NCBI GenBank assembly: GCA_015680685.1
Contig: MNCI01030123.1
Coordinates: forward strand, 202,918 to 266,917
Source of the DNA: Gnetum montanum
Taxonomy: Eukaryota; Streptophyta; Gnetopsida; Gnetales; Gnetaceae
DNA: 64,000 nt
Direction of reading: 5' to 3'
Shown here: in pieces, positions 11,706-24,104 of the stretch
Layout: each line of letters begins with the position of its first letter
How positions within the stretch are numbered: position 1 is the first letter of the stretch
The notes under the pieces: generated by a model
Told to the model about the DNA's origin: nothing
Databases searched by the model: none
What the model saw: the letters and a program-made list of their open reading frames with translations, nothing else
Program-made: the position numbers and the translations under genes

Positions 11706-12810
11706 GCCCTACTAATGTGAGACAATGAAAAATACTGAAATTTTAATGATTTTTCCTGAAATTAATGTTAAATATTAAGGAAATTGGTAAACATTAAGAT
11801 GTCCGAGGGTAATTGCATTGATTCGAGAGGCACTCTGAATGATAATGATGTGAATTTGAGCAATTAAAAATTTGGCGGTTATGAAAAAAGGGAATGTAAT
11901 GGTACATTGGAACGTAGAAATTATAGAGGGATAATATTAGGGAAAGAGAATTGTGAAAAATTAAGCTGAGGGTAAGAAATTGTGTGTTTGAACTAGAGAA
12001 TTAGTAAAGATTACAAAAAATTACACAAGTGGATCCTCCCCAAAGCAGGTTTCAGCCTATTATGCCCTTGTGCAACCACACTTAAAGTGTCCGTGGGGAC
12101 TAGAAGGGTTAAATGTAATCTGCACTAACTCCACAAAACACACACATGTAAATATCATCGGAATGAGGAGAAAATTCTATGCTACACGGGACACGAGCTA
12201 CAATTACATGAATAGTGAGATGAGATGAACTATAGAAAGGGATCGTAGAGATTGGGACATGAGGTAACTGAGCCAGGGCACAATGAATCCTATGTGTAAA
12301 GCATGATTAAAGTTTCATTAACCCATCGTTCCAAGATCAGGACCAAGTCCATCCTTTGATCAGTGACATCGCATTGTTTCATCCCATGTCGAACAACTAT
12401 GAGAGTACCATAACAACAAGGCATACGATCACTTGGCGTTTTATGCAAGGGAGGAGTGATTTTTGTTTTGTGGCACCTTGTTTTTCTCTTTCTTATTCCT
12501 TTTTTTTTGAACTTTACTAAATCCAGAGAAGCTGTCAACCTTCAGGCATGGGTGCATGTCTTTCCAGTGGGACCCCCTAGAACAGCATTTGATTTTCAAG
12601 TGCCCTTTGGATTACTCTTACTCCCATTTTTCATTAGATCTACAAGGATCTTAGTACAACCACATTGCATGATAACTCCCACAAATGTCACCAAAGAGAA
12701 TCCACAAGTCCCCTTGACGTCACATCCTAATCATTCCCTCTTGGTCTGTCCTTCTTCATTCTGGGTACAATGAACACAAAATTAATTTNAAAAATAAAAA
12801 GTGGTTATTA
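11706..12810 (-). other. Element C non-coding spacer between gag and internal promoter
   Basis: No gene. It holds blocks shared with the other elements: a GTGACGTCAAGGGGACTTG-like block (about 12706-12728) and the purine-rich TTTGGGGAGGA (minus strand, 12034-12044). The 82-codon and 105-codon ORFs at 12290-12773 are not conserved in frame in D and look fortuitous. One ambiguous base (n) lies at 12789. Confidence 0.7.
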
Positions 12811-14801
12811 ATCTTGCTTGTCTTTGAAATGGGGGGTATCCCCATAAGTAATCGGTTGAGTATGGAAAGGATTAATAAATGAAAGATAAGGATCCTTGCA
12901 TGTTAGAATTATTGAAACTGGTCCATACTTACCCCATTGGGGTTCACACACTTGATTATAATAAGCATGTTGGGGCACTTTATACGATATAGTTCCTAGA
13001 TAATGAGTTGTTCCACTATGATGTTGGGGACCATTAGATAGTATGCAAGGATTAGGATGATGTCTCCCATGGTTGTGTTCATTGGGTTGTATGGTTGTTG
13101 GAGTGTAAGTTGGCGGCCCTGATGAAGTTACATGAGGTGTTGGGTTTGAAGGTAAGGGTGCACCACATTGTTGGACTTGTGCTGGGTTGGAAGGTGCAGT
13201 GGCCTCAGAATTGTGTTGTCCTTTCCTATGACTGTGTTTAAAGAAAGGACGCCTTTGATGTTGCTGAGGGTTCTCACTACTATTGGTAGCAATAGCACAA
13301 GTGTTGTTCGTGGGTTGCGGTGGTATAGGTACGTTAGGGGCAATTGGTGGCGATGTGGAAGGAGGGAAAGAATAAGAATGTTGAAAGTTAGGAGGAATAT
13401 AAGGTGCACAAGGTGGTGGTTGCGTTGGAGGCATGGGTTGATAGTATTGTGGAGAATAGTAGTGTGGTGAGACAAAGTATGTTGGCCCAGTTGGAGGAAC
13501 AAGATGTTGAATGTGATAAGCATTTGAGCTCAAAAAATATGAAGCGTGCCTCCAGTCTAAGGGTATCTCCCCCATGACTGGGATGGTTTCCACTGTGATC
13601 GAACATAGGATCTTTGTACGAACTCTGGATGTAACGTGTTTCCCCAATGCTCATATAAATGTAACAATATTGGGCATTGGCCTTTGGGGTGATCATACAG
13701 GCATATGTTGCATTCATATGTATGACTGGTAGTTGAGCACTTATTTCCTTTATTCTTTTTTTCCGAATGTCTAATGTTTTGTCTTGCTTCTTGTGTTGTC
13801 AAAACTCTATCTCAAATATTGTCAATATATTCTCCACACTTTTGATTCATCCATTCCAACATCTTCTTGATCTTTGCCTTAGCTTCTTCTAACGATTGTT
13901 GTATTGGCAAAGATGATGTTTCCACCTTGAGATTTGTTGATTTCTCCTTGTTATGATCAGGCACCTTTGTTAAGTTGAAATTTTGGTCCCATTGATGTTT
14001 TTCAACACTCTCCCATGTAGCTATTTCTCCTTCTTCTTTTGCTACCCACTTAATAAGCTCTTGGATTTGATGGGTTCGTAGTTCATATAATTGACCTTGG
14101 GCATACGTTCCTAAGGTCTCTCTTGTTTCATTACGTAGCCCATCGATAATATGGTACATTAGTCTTTCCTCGAAAAACCCATGACTTGGAAAGTTGTTTA
14201 ACAGTGCGTAATATCTTTGTAAGGCCATGTCCAAGGGTTCATGTTTTTCTTGTTTCCATCCTTGGATTTGTTTCCTCAAGGCTGACACTCTTGCGTAGGT
14301 TTGATATTTTTCGTTAAAGACTTCTACCATTGTTGACCAGCGTCATATCAAATTTGGTTTTAACGATCTATACCATACTTTAGTTTGGTCAATGAGTATC
14401 ATGGGAAAGAGCTTAAGTTTTTGCCACCCATTGTCAATGTTGTTCCACGTGTAGGCATCGTAGAAGGCTTGTAAATGTTGATACAGATCCAAGTCATAGC
14501 CTCCTGAAAATTTAGGAAAATTGTTTAAATCGAGCCTAGGTAGACGACTCTCTTTACAATGCCTATGTGAGATTCGAACAGCCTCTTGTATTTGCATTAA
14601 GCTTGTAGTGGCTAGTGGGGGGTCATCGTCATCCGGTAAGTTAGTCTTTTGTGTGTTGTGATGACATTGTTTTTGTTCATGTTTATAAGAAACTCCCACT
14701 TTAGGTTGTATACTCCAATCTTCATCGTCATATAGTTTGTTGGTTGTCCAATGAACTTCCTCACTAAGTGTGGCGTTATTATCATCTTGTAGGAGAGGCA
14801 T
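12811..14801 (-). pseudogene. Element C gag, nearly complete
   Basis: ATG at 14801 (MPLLQDDNNATLSEEVHW). The open stretch 14801-14343 is followed by one stop, then 14330-13812 in the same frame, then the zinc knuckle CNICLYDHPKGQC near 13690 (C-x2-C-x3-H-x4-C), then a single frame change near 13570 into a 280-residue Pro/His/Asn/Thr-rich tail ending at 12811. The gag core (HLQAFYDAYTWNNIDN; EKYQTYARVSALRKQIQGW) matches other copies. The gag has no N-terminal DEYI/LHQDEQ block. Length about 660 codons. No protease follows, unlike E, F, H, I and J. Only a few lesions separate it from an open reading frame. Confidence 0.85.
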
Positions 14802-14921
14802 GATTGTGTGTGAATTTAGATGTGACTTTTTTTATATAATTACTTCTTTTTCCTAAGAGATATATCCTTAAGTTCTTTACAGTGACCTTGTATGATATAA
14901 CTAATCTAGATAACTAGCACC

Positions 14922-14940
14922 ATCCCTGGCAACGACGCCA
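14922..14940 (-). other. Element C primer-binding site (tRNA-Asp)
   Basis: The minus strand reads TGGCGTCGTTGCCAGGGAT one base after the LTR end, with two mismatches to the tRNA-Asp complement TGGCGCCGTTGCCGGGGAT. Confidence 0.85.
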
Positions 14941-14941
14941 A

Positions 14942-15777
14942 TGATGAGTGGCGAGGTACCCCTACACTCAACCATATGAAATGAGCGTAGCATGCACAAT
15001 CTGGTCAAACTCCGCAGATGGACTAGTTGTGGCACCCAAACAGTATTCCTTAGGTCACAGTTCGCTGTCTTCCCACCTAGACTAGTGTTTATATTTGTCA
15101 CGTATGGTTTAGTCCGGAGTGAGGTGTATGATGTGTTCCTAATTCTATGCTACTCTTGAAGGCAGTGGAAAATAAGATTAACTAGGCTAAGCTAGGAGGA
15201 AAAGGTAAGGAAATCTAATCTAGCCTAAGTGCGACGGGCAACCGATTCCTTGATCAACCGTACACATCTTGGACCTCGTGCATGACTACCACTAGGATTA
15301 CCAAGCGCAGATCCTAGGTATGCCACTGGGCTACCAATTAGTCACACTTAAATGCTCGTAATCAAGTTGTACTCATTCCACGTTCTAGGAGTTTAAGGGT
15401 GAGAGAGAGAAAATAGTAAATAACATTAAATAAATAAACAACAAAGTGACTGCTGCAATGATGAAGTAATCTCAATCTTTATTGCTAGTCATGTGCATGT
15501 CCAAGTACGTCATTCTCGAATAAAGAATGCCGTACAATTACATTCACCACACTGCGGGCAGACACGGGAAAAATAATTTGTCTCTGGAGGGATTAAATGC
15601 CAGAGTTTCACTACTCCTATTCTATATGTGTTAAACAAGGGAGAGCCGCGTCTTATTTATAGATGTGGCGATGAACTACAATATCGCGTATGCGATATCG
15701 TAGGGAAGACGCGATATCATGTATGCAATATCGCGGGGCATGCGATATCGTGGTGGACACGATATCATGTCTCATCA
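14942..15777 (-). repeat. Element C 5' LTR
   Basis: 836 bp, minus strand, TGATGAG...CTCATCA, the partner of 7398-8248. GATATC modules lie at about 15675-15770 and the TATA box at 15654-15661 (forward TATTTATA). The two LTRs differ by small indels and many C/T or G/A changes. Confidence 0.92.
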
Positions 15778-16565
15778 ACCGTCAAACTAGTCATGCCCTT
15801 CATACCATCCGAACCCAAGTGCTTATTATGTTTAGCATCTTGTTTCCCCAGTTGTGTCAACATCCTCTATTTCACCACATTGTTATCATTCTCCTGAATA
15901 CTATCAACCCATATCCTCTCCAACAAGATCACCATCTCATGTTCCTTGCACTTTTCCTCACCCTCAATATTCTTATCATTCACCCCCTTCTACATTACCA
16001 CCAACTGTGCCAGAAGGTTTTACAGCATAGCACCAACCCATGAACATTACTTTTGTTGCTACTGTCAATAGTAGTGGAGGTCCTCCATAACATTGAAAGT
16101 GTCCTTTCTTTAGGCATGACCGTAGAAAGAGACAACATGGCTCTGAAACCACTACATCCACCAACTCAACACAAGTCCAGCATTGTGATGCATCTTCTCC
16201 CTTGAACTTAATGCCTCATGTTACCTTATCCGAGCCATCAATCAACTCTCCAACAACCATGTGGCCCAATGAATATAGCCATGTAGGGAGACATATTAAT
16301 CCTTGCATACCATCTTATGGTCACGGGTGCCATAGTGGGTCAACTCCTTATCACATGGCCACATCTTATAATTTGCCCCACTATGCCAATTTTAATCAAG
16401 TGTGTGAACCCCAAGTTGGATACATTCTAGCCACCACATCAAAAGACACCTAGTGGTTTGGATATGACCAGACTCCAATATTTCCAACATGCATGGATCC
16501 ACATTTTCTAGTTATTAATTCTATCCATGCTCAAAAATTTAGTTATGGGGCATATCCTCCATTCT
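15778..16565 (+). pseudogene. Element D gag, second part (Pro/Ser/His-rich tail)
   Basis: Continues D's gag after element C. In the frame that reads HLVSPVVSTSSISPHCYHS it is collinear with the tail of C's gag (YYQPI/YYQPMPP; HSPPSTLPP/FPPSTSPP; NQVCEPQ in both). It ends near 16565, followed by a T-rich stretch. No protease motif (DSG) follows. Interrupted by stops. Confidence 0.75.
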
Positions 16566-17960
16566 AACAAGTAGAATTAGTAAATGTTTTTCATTTTCTT
16601 TGATTTTATAATATTTTTCTTTTCCAATTTTTCATTTCCAATTTGTTGTTTTATCTTTTTGAGGGTAATCTCATTGGTCAATAAAATACTCATGTCACTT
16701 GTCGGTTGAGGTGTTGTTCTATGCTATCAAGTCTTAGGTGACTAATTATTTGGACAGTGAGCCCACAACATCCACCCACCCATTCTATTAATAAGAGGTT
16801 CTACTATGGGTAAAATGATATTCTTGTCATCATTAAAACTTAAAGTAATTTTGTGCTCATTGTGTCTAGAGCAAAAAATGATGGACTAAGCGAGAATGAC
16901 CAGGGTGTGACATCAAGGGAACTTGTGGATTCTCTTTGGTGACATCTTTAGGTGCTATTAAGGAGCTTGGTTGTACTAAGGTCCTTGTAGATCTAATGAA
17001 AAATGGGAGTAAGAGTAATAAATGCACTTAGTAAAGAAACTCAATGTTGTTATGGGGGTCCCACTGGAAAGACATGCACCCATGCCTGAAGGTTGGTGGC
17101 CTCTCCAGTTCACTATTGGAAAGGACAAATTACCAAAGAATCTAGAAGAAGAAAAGAAGAAAAGAAAAGAAAACATCAAAGAAAAGACCGAAGAAGAATT
17201 TGCTGCAAAAAAATTCCAAATCACTCCTCCCTTGGACAAAATGCCAAATGATCGTACGCCTTGCTGTTATGGTGCTCCTATGGTTGTCCATCATTAGATG
17301 AAACAATGTGATGTCACTAATCAGAGGCATGGACTTGGTCTTGATCTTGGAGCAATGGGCTAATGACACATTAGTCACACCCTGCACTTAGGATTCATTA
17401 TGCCCAAGGTCAATTACCTCATGTCCCGATCTCTGCAATCCCTTCTATGATTCATCTCATCTCGCTATTCATGTATTTTTGAATTGTGTCTTGTGTAACA
17501 TAGAATTCGTACTTCATCATGGTTGTATCTACACATGTGTGTTTTGTTACACTGGTGCAAATTGGATTTAACTCTTTTAGTGCCTACGGACATTTTCAGG
17601 TGTGGTTACATAAGGGCATTATAGGTAGGAACCTGCTTTGGGGAGGATCCACTTGCGTAACTTTTGTAATTTGCACTCTTTGCACATCACCACATCATGT
17701 TACACCCTCCAAGTACTGCATTGCTATAATTATCTTTCCCTTTATCATCACTTTAATTCAAATGTTCCTATGCACCACTACATGTCCTTTTTCCTTACCC
17801 TATTCATGAACTTCATTGTAAAATTCCACTTCATTACACTTGTGGTGCCTTTAGGTCTCTTTAATGTAACCCTATATCTTTAAAATTAACCTTAAATCCT
17901 TCATTTTGACCTTGGAAATTCAAAAATACATCAAATTTGCCAAGTACCCTATTTTTAAAG
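16566..17960 (+). other. Element D non-coding spacer
   Basis: No gene. A T-rich stretch at 16570-16660, a GTGACATCAAGGGAACTTG block (about 16907-16925), an A-rich AAGAAAAGAAG stretch (17148-17185) and the purine-rich TTTGGGGAGGA (17637-17647) occur in the same order as in the spacers of E, F, I and H. The 91- to 96-codon ORFs here are not conserved between copies. Confidence 0.7.
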
Positions 17961-18026
17961 GGACATGATATCTGGTACCTAATATCACGTTTGACACGAT
18001 AGTGTGTCTAGAAAAACTATATATAT
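17961..18026 (+). promoter_or_regulatory. Internal promoter-like block of element D
   Basis: ATGATATC (17965-17972), AATATCACG (17981-17989) and a further ACACGATAGTGTG half-palindrome precede the TATA box CTATATATATGG (18017-18027). The GATATC modules resemble those in D's own LTR (21510-21590). The block lies 500 bp upstream of the aORF ATG and corresponds in place to blocks in C, E and H. Confidence 0.65.
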
Positions 18027-18049
18027 GGACCCCCCTGCACACGTCAATG

Positions 18050-18530
18050 TCAGTTTTCATTGTTCATGCAAGGGAAGTTGTTGAAATTTTCTTCCACGAA
18101 TTTTCTAGCTTGCGCGCCTATCATTCAAAACATCAATAACTTGCTCATTAATGCTCCGATTCTTATTCTGATCAAACTTGCTTAACCTGGAGTGTTTAAC
18201 TTAGTCGTGGGGGAAGGGTACGCTTCAAGTTGCACATAGTTTTTTTGAAATTTGTCATTGCTTGAAGGATATTATCAAGGGTAAGTGACCTTAAAAATGC
18301 TAAAAAAATTTGCCAAATTAATTTTATTTCTTCACCCAGACCATGAAAATTATTTTTTGGAGTCACCTGATGAACTTGGACCCAATATCAAAACTTTTAG
18401 GGGGACTTTCGTGAAAATCTCTAACTCTGAATCACACTAAGCAAGAAATGAATCTATTAAGGGCAAGGAGTAAGGTATTAATCTAATTTTATAAATAGCC
18501 TTACTGATAATCAGTCTCATGTGATTACAG
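18050..18530 (+). other. Non-coding leader and predicted intron upstream of the D aORF
   Basis: The leader carries TTAGTCGTGGGGGAAGG (about 18200-18216), a relative of the polypurine-tract motif. A strong donor ATCAAGG|GTAAGT at 18281 and an acceptor GTGATTACAG|ATGGC at 18530 define a 250-nt intron whose 3' end abuts the aORF ATG. Intron 3' ends ending exactly at this ATG recur in E, F and I. Confidence 0.6.
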
Positions 18531-21298
18531 ATGGCCCCTAAAAGATGACAACAAGGAGGACCCTCTTAAGGTGCATCCAAATGATCAAGGAGAGGCAAAG
18601 GCCAAGTGCCTCTTGAAGAACACACAAAGTAGGAGGCACAATCATTCAACATTTATTAAGAACCTCCTGTCACTACACAATTGGGGCATGTCGAAGGTGG
18701 AGACAGCAAAGCACTTGAACAAGGACAACATCTCACATTGTCTCTGGAATGTGTTTAGGAAATTCGTGAAAGGTCCACATCAACAGCTGTGATTGTGGAA
18801 CTCAATTTTGGATCTTTCACTGAATTTACCCCTAAGGTAGTTAGAGACCAAATTAAAAGGTCTCCACTGTGGCTTGTTCTCTCTAAGAGTGGTAATTGGT
18901 ACCTAGGGGAGGCATACCAATTTTGGCACAATAAGGAAGAAGGCACCACCGTTGATATTGGTGGGATTTCTATTGATTTCTCTACCAAGGCCATCTTGGA
19001 AGTGTTGAATCTTCCGAATACAGGGCCTAAGGTTACTCACTTGTCCACTCACTTTGATGTGGATGCATGCAAGATATGATTAAAGAGGGCGTACAACAAG
19101 GAGGATAAAGCATATGGAGAGCTAACACTTGAAGAGAGGATCTACTTCAAAATTTGCACATATCACATTTTCCCAACAAAAGGATTGAATAGAATTTCTA
19201 CCTATGTAGTAATAGGAAGTGCCATCTTGATGGGCAAGGTTGATGCCAACCTACTGCATCTATATCTCATAGAAATTTCAAGGTGGTTTGAAGAACTTAA
19301 GACAAGGAAGTTCACATTGCCTTTTCTTTGCCTAATCAAGAAGTTGTGCCGACGTGCTGGAATTCTGGGGTACACCAATGACATCCCAAGAAAGGCTCAA
19401 AATGTCTCATTTGCTGAATTACTGAAGCCACTAGCCCCAAGGAAAAGTGTTGGTGAGACACTGAAGCCTAAGCAAGAATAGGTGGTGGGGCCCACTACAC
19501 CTCAAACTGCAGAGCCTAGCCAACTTCTAAACATAAGGCCCAATCAACAACAAGAAGTAGGGGCTTGCACACAACCTATAGGCCAGCAAGACCAACTGCC
19601 ACTACCACCGTAGGACTATTGACCGTCAATGAGCTATCTTGGGTCCATCATTGAATTGGTCAGTTTGGGAAGCTATGATGAAGCCAATCTCTTCAGGGTC
19701 ATTGATGATACCATATGATCCACAGTCTCAATTGATCATGCATGGGACAAGGTGTTCATCCAAACAGGAGGAGGGGAATCACATTGGTCACAACAGATCT
19801 CTAGAAACGTTGCATCCTTTCAAGTGGAACTAGAAATTGGTGAAGGCACCACAGTAGTGGTCATGTAGCACTAGGATGCAACAGAAGTAGTAAAAGTGGT
19901 CACAGAACACATAAAAGAATCATTTAATGTCCTTGTTGTGGCATCGGTAGATTTTACAGGAGCACATGATGCTCAAACCTTAGCTGATCCCTCAATGACT
20001 CCTGCAGATCATGAGGATGTTCTAGATCAGTTGCTATAGATAGGACAAGTGATGACATCCTTGTTTGAAATCCCTCAAGATGTCATAGTAACATAGTCAG
20101 ACCTCATTTCTACAAAAGGGAAGCTGGTCATGGCAGAGATCAGGGCTAAACATGCAAAGGAGGAGTTAAGAAGACTCCAAGGAAAGCTCGTCACCTTGCA
20201 AGCTACGCAGCGGAATCCATCCCAATTCATCCCTGTAGACTAGCTAGAATCTTTTTGGACATAGTAGTTACCTAAATTGTTGGAAGAGAATTAAAAAGTG
20301 GTGGAGGAAAAAAAGAAGGCTAATTGGGATGCTTCCAAGGCACAAGCTCAAACGTATGCACATGCCAAAGTACTCAAGGCCTTACAAAAAGAAAATAAAC
20401 ACCTTGCTACTGAAAATCTCTAGTTGACCATAGTAGAAAAATAAAAGAATGTTCTCGAGAAAAGTTTTCAACAATTGCGAGAATAATTAATAAGGATGAA
20501 CCAGGATATGAATTGTTTGGATAGAGAAAATAGAACCCTCTTAATGGAGGAGATATGCACGATCTGCCAGAAGATGGTGATTGAAATAAGCGCATGGCAG
20601 AATGAGGCTAAGCGACATGAAAAGCTCAAGGAGCATTCTAGAGATTAGGTGGGGACGTACAAATAGGTGATTGAAAAAGAAGTCCATATGGCCAAAGCCC
20701 ATAGTAACACTCTCAGTGCTTAGAACGTTGATTGGCAGGCCATATTGGATACTTATGCCTTTGTCCACCAAGCAAAATTAAAAAGCCGAGACCTACGGAT
20801 ACAAGATCTCATAGAGTACATGGAGTTGGCAAACTTGCGGTATGCCAACTTGGCCATGTTAACAGTAGGATGCTCGAGAATAGAATTGGAGAAGCAGGTA
20901 GCAACCACAAGAAGACATTGCAAAAATTAGAAGTAGCAAATTCTGAATTAGAGGTGGTTAAGACTAGCTACCAAGGACAGAAAGATGTTGCTGTAGATTT
21001 GGCTTGACAACTCACATACTACCAAGAATGCAAGGATAAAGCTAGAGCCTATGAAGAAGAATGACAGTTGTTTGTGGTTTGGTATGTCAAGGCCAATCAG
21101 ATGTTCCCACAGCTACCGTGCCCATGGGAGGTGCTGACTCCATCAAACATTGGAGCATCAACATGGACGACATAGGATCCCCAGACCAAAAAGGAAAAGC
21201 TCTAGGTGCTCCTTTAGAGACATCCATTCCCAAAGCCTAGAGCACAAGATAAGGGGAAGAGACCCATGGAGGAGCCACCACCGCTAGAAACCACATGA
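18531..21298 (+). pseudogene. Element D aORF (about 920 codons), unknown function
   Basis: ATG right after a splice acceptor; ends at TGA 21296-21298 after MEEPPPLETT. The N-terminal region is best preserved (18789-19480): LNFGSFTEFTPKVVRDQ, SPLWLVLSKSGNWYLGEAY, YHIFPTKGLNRISTY, PFLCLIKKLCRRAG. Then a Gln/Pro-rich linker and a long Glu/Lys/Ala/Leu-rich coiled-coil-like region (about 20100-21010) follow. A one-base frame change near 20930 and many stops (CAA/CAG to TAA/TAG type) inactivate it. It is alignable end to end with C (8417-11227) and E (32843-35699). No transmembrane segment is seen. I do not recognise the family. Confidence 0.75.
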
Positions 21299-21391
21299 GT
21301 TCCAAAAAATTTTGCCCTTTGTAATTCTATGTCTGTGTTCCAATTTTCTTTTGTTCAATCCTACATTGTGGCATGAGTAATTCCTAGTTAG

Positions 21392-21484
21392 TTAATAATC
21401 TCATACCTATCCATTGTGTAATCAGTTGAACTCATTCTCATTTTGTCTAACTTAAGGATGAGTTGTTATTAAGTCATGGGGGTA
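21392..21484 (+). other. Element D conserved 3' block and polypurine tract
   Basis: TTAATAATCTCATACC (21392-21408) is followed by AAGTCATGGGGGTA, which ends at the LTR boundary at 21484. Same layout as in C, E, F and I. Confidence 0.7.
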
Positions 21485-22348
21485 TGATAAATCGTGGTTT
21501 GCAAGGCCCTGATATCATATCCTTGATGTTGAGTACATGATATCGTAGCTTAGATAATGATAACAAATACACGATATTGTAATTCCTGTGAAGGCCTATA
21601 AATAAAACATTTGAATGCATAGGAAAAGGGAGTAGTTGGTAAGTCTAAGGGTAGAGTATTTTTGTTGGTTTTCAGTTAATTTTAGTTCCTTCCCCAGTGT
21701 ATACCCGCAGTGTGATGATTGTAATTGTATAGAACCTTTGTTTGAGTGTGACGTACTTGGAGATGCACATGATCAGCAATAAAGATCGAGATTACTCCAT
21801 CATTGTAACATTTACTTAGCTTTTACTTACTTTAATTGTTAATTATTTATTGTTGTCTTTTTAGTTCATATTTCCTTTATTGTCTTTTACATTTCTTGTT
21901 GATTAACTCAGAATGAGTATGACTTAATCACGAACATTTAAGTGTAACTACATGGTATCCTAGTAGTGTATCTAGGAGTGCTCAAGTAATGTGCACTTGA
22001 TAATCCTAGAAGTAGTACACGAGGTCCAAGATGTGTACAGATGATTAAGGATGGATGCTCATTGCACTTAGGGTTAGCATAGATTTCATTTTCCATTGTC
22101 CATTAAGCTTAATTAAGATTGTTCCCCATCATCACTAGGAGTAGCAGTAGTTTAGAATCCCATCATTCACCTCACTCTGGACTAAACCATACGTGACAAG
22201 CAAATACTAGTCCATGTGGGAAGACAGTGAACTGTGATCAATGTGTGACTATCTAGACCACAAGTGGTCCGTCTACGGACTTCAACCGGATCATGCGTAT
22301 ACACTTGTATTTATATGGTTGAGTGTAGGGGTACCTTGCCACTCATCG
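21485..22348 (+). repeat. Element D 3' LTR
   Basis: 864 bp from TGATAAATCG to ACTCATCG (last base mutated from A). Three GATATC/GATATT modules (about 21510-21580) precede TATAAATAAA (21597-21606); AATAAAG follows near 21778. U5 has the conserved GTACCTTGCCACTCATC end. It pairs with the half LTR at 5313-5755. Confidence 0.9.
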
Positions 22349-24056
22349 AAAGGTGAGTTGCATTAGTGTTTGGCTTCTTACCAAGAAAGAAAACTCATGT
22401 AAGTATCACAAAGATTGTTACAACAACCACCAAGAAAGATGTCTTTCATAAGCATTGTTAACCCAAATCCAAAGTTAGATAATCCAAATATCAAAATATA
22501 ATATATAATGTAACAAATAATCCATAGGTTATGGTGAAACATGCACAAATAGATAAACAAAGTCAAACAAAGATCTAAGCCAAAAAAAGGTCTTGTCAAA
22601 TAAAGATTCTAAGATAGTAAAAAATGCTAAGATTAAAAATATATTTTTCAATGACTATTTATGAATGTAGAAAAGTTACAAAACAAAATAAAAGCTCCTA
22701 AAGGTTATTCCAAATTGATAAAATCTTTAAAATATCATCAATTACTATTTTTAGACTTTTAGGCATTTTGGGAAGTCTTAGAAGCTGTGTTTTTTGATAT
22801 TTTCTCAATTTTTTATTACACAAAGTTTTGGGGTTACTTTTCAAAAGTTTCTAAGCATTTTGAAACAAACTAGAAAATTATGTTAGATTAGATGTGTGTT
22901 ATGATCTTTGTCACAATCCATGATAGACCACGAAGTGTATCTTGAGGTTCATGCTAGTAAGTTAAGAAATTTTATCTTCTAGGTCATCATTATCTAGCAT
23001 TGTTTTAGGGGTCAAAAATGTAAATTATAGTTCAAAATCCTAATTATATAGCTAAAAAATTTGGTGAAATAAAAACAAGATTGAAATGAGGTTAAAACAT
23101 TGTCCAACATCCCATGCATGATCATAAACCTTAGAAAATTACTAGAACTCAAAAAATATAAATAAATAATTAAATTTGAATATTAGACATTTCATCACAC
23201 AATTCTAGAAGAAATAGAGATGAGCCAAAACTAAACACATGAAACAAAAAGATCAAAAACTCATAAAGTAGACTAATATACCAAATTACCCTACCTAAAA
23301 TAAGAATGTTGTAGCTGGAAACCTTCATGCACCTATGATCTCTTCTAAATAGGTTCTAAATCCTAGGCAAAAGTATAGGTCAATTATGGGATCTACATGA
23401 AACCTAAAATGAGATTTGAAACTAAGGTCTTCCCAAGGTCCTTGGTGATAGTGCAAATCTCAACCTAGCTCATCTTCAAATTGGCAAGGTCTCCCTCTCT
23501 GGTTCTATCCCTTAGATATTAGCAAAGTAATTAAATGATCTCTCATGCAATGGTTGCTTGGAATTTATGCTTGTAAGGGTATGACATGGTTGGAAAAAAT
23601 GTTAATTAATTAGAAAACTAAAAGTTAAAGAAGAAACTAATTTCTAAAAATAATATCCTAATAAAGACTAGTGGCTAGCATTGGTGTGTAATAGGTACTT
23701 CACTAGGAGTGAGCTAGTAGCTTTGCTTAAGCCTAAACTCATAACAAAGTCTAAGGTTAAAACATAACTAACCAAGGTACTAACACAAGACTCTCTAAAA
23801 CATAGGCTAAAAATAAATAAAAAATAAACATAAAAAATTAATTTACATAAATAGAAATTAATCCAATCAAAATATACCATAGCTAAAGTAGTGCCCACTA
23901 TGCCAATGACCCTTCTAGTGCTTGATTTGTGCTAACTAAAGGCTCTAACAAAAGAGGTTGATGCACATATGCTAAAATTGAAAGAAAAAGTCATCATCAC
24001 CAAGACCTATAATGTTCATCCCACTAAATAAGGTCTTGGGATTTTCTCAAGGAAAA
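22349..24056. other. Unclassified AT-rich DNA between elements D and H
   Basis: No LTR, gag, pol or cellular gene signature is recognised on either strand. The 73- to 76-codon ORFs on the minus strand (22378-22599, 23668-23898) are hydrophobic and look fortuitous. It may be old host DNA or a repeat too decayed to name. Confidence 0.6.
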
Positions 24057-24104
24057 TGATATCATATCTACGATATTGTAGGTTAGTATATGATGTTGTA
24101 GATA
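24057..24104 (+). repeat. Element H 5' LTR, promoter-module fragment
   Basis: TGATATCATATC, CGATATTG and TGTAGATATG half-palindromes form the start of an LTR of D-like type. The TATA part (CCTATAAATA, 36789-36797) lies on the far side of element E. So E sits between the modules and the TATA box of H. The exact left end is inferred from the D LTR. Confidence 0.55.

Larger units (their letters stand above)
7398..15777 (-). mobile_element. Element C: non-autonomous Athila-like element (gag + aORF, no pol)
   Basis: Complete element on the minus strand, 8.4 kb, inserted in D's gag. In its own orientation: 5' LTR (15777-14942), PBS, gag (14801-12811), spacer, internal promoter-like block (11705-11647), leader, intron (11446-11228), aORF (11227-8417), polypurine tract, 3' LTR (8248-7398). 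No protease, RT or integrase is present. The flanks ATCGT (left) and ACCGT (right) are consistent with a 5-bp duplication bearing one mutation. C and D belong to the same family and lie in opposite orientation, so they form a long inverted repeat. C is better preserved than D. Confidence 0.9.
5313..22348 (+). mobile_element. Element D: non-autonomous Athila-like element (gag + aORF, no pol), split by element C
   Basis: Order on the plus strand: truncated 5' LTR (5313-5755), PBS, gag first part (5875-7397), inserted element C (7398-15777), gag second part (15778-16565), non-coding spacer, internal promoter-like block, leader and intron, aORF (18531-21298), polypurine tract, 3' LTR (21485-22348). 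Joining the two gag parts across C restores the order seen in C itself. Neither part contains protease, RT, RNase H or integrase, so the element would need those enzymes in trans. The first half of the 5' LTR is missing, and the right LTR end is mutated (CTCATCG). The sequence decay is heavy. Confidence 0.85.

Noticed and set aside
22349-24056. Cellular exon fragments between D and H
   Set aside because: No reading frame over 76 codons, no splice-consistent coding bias and no domain recognised.
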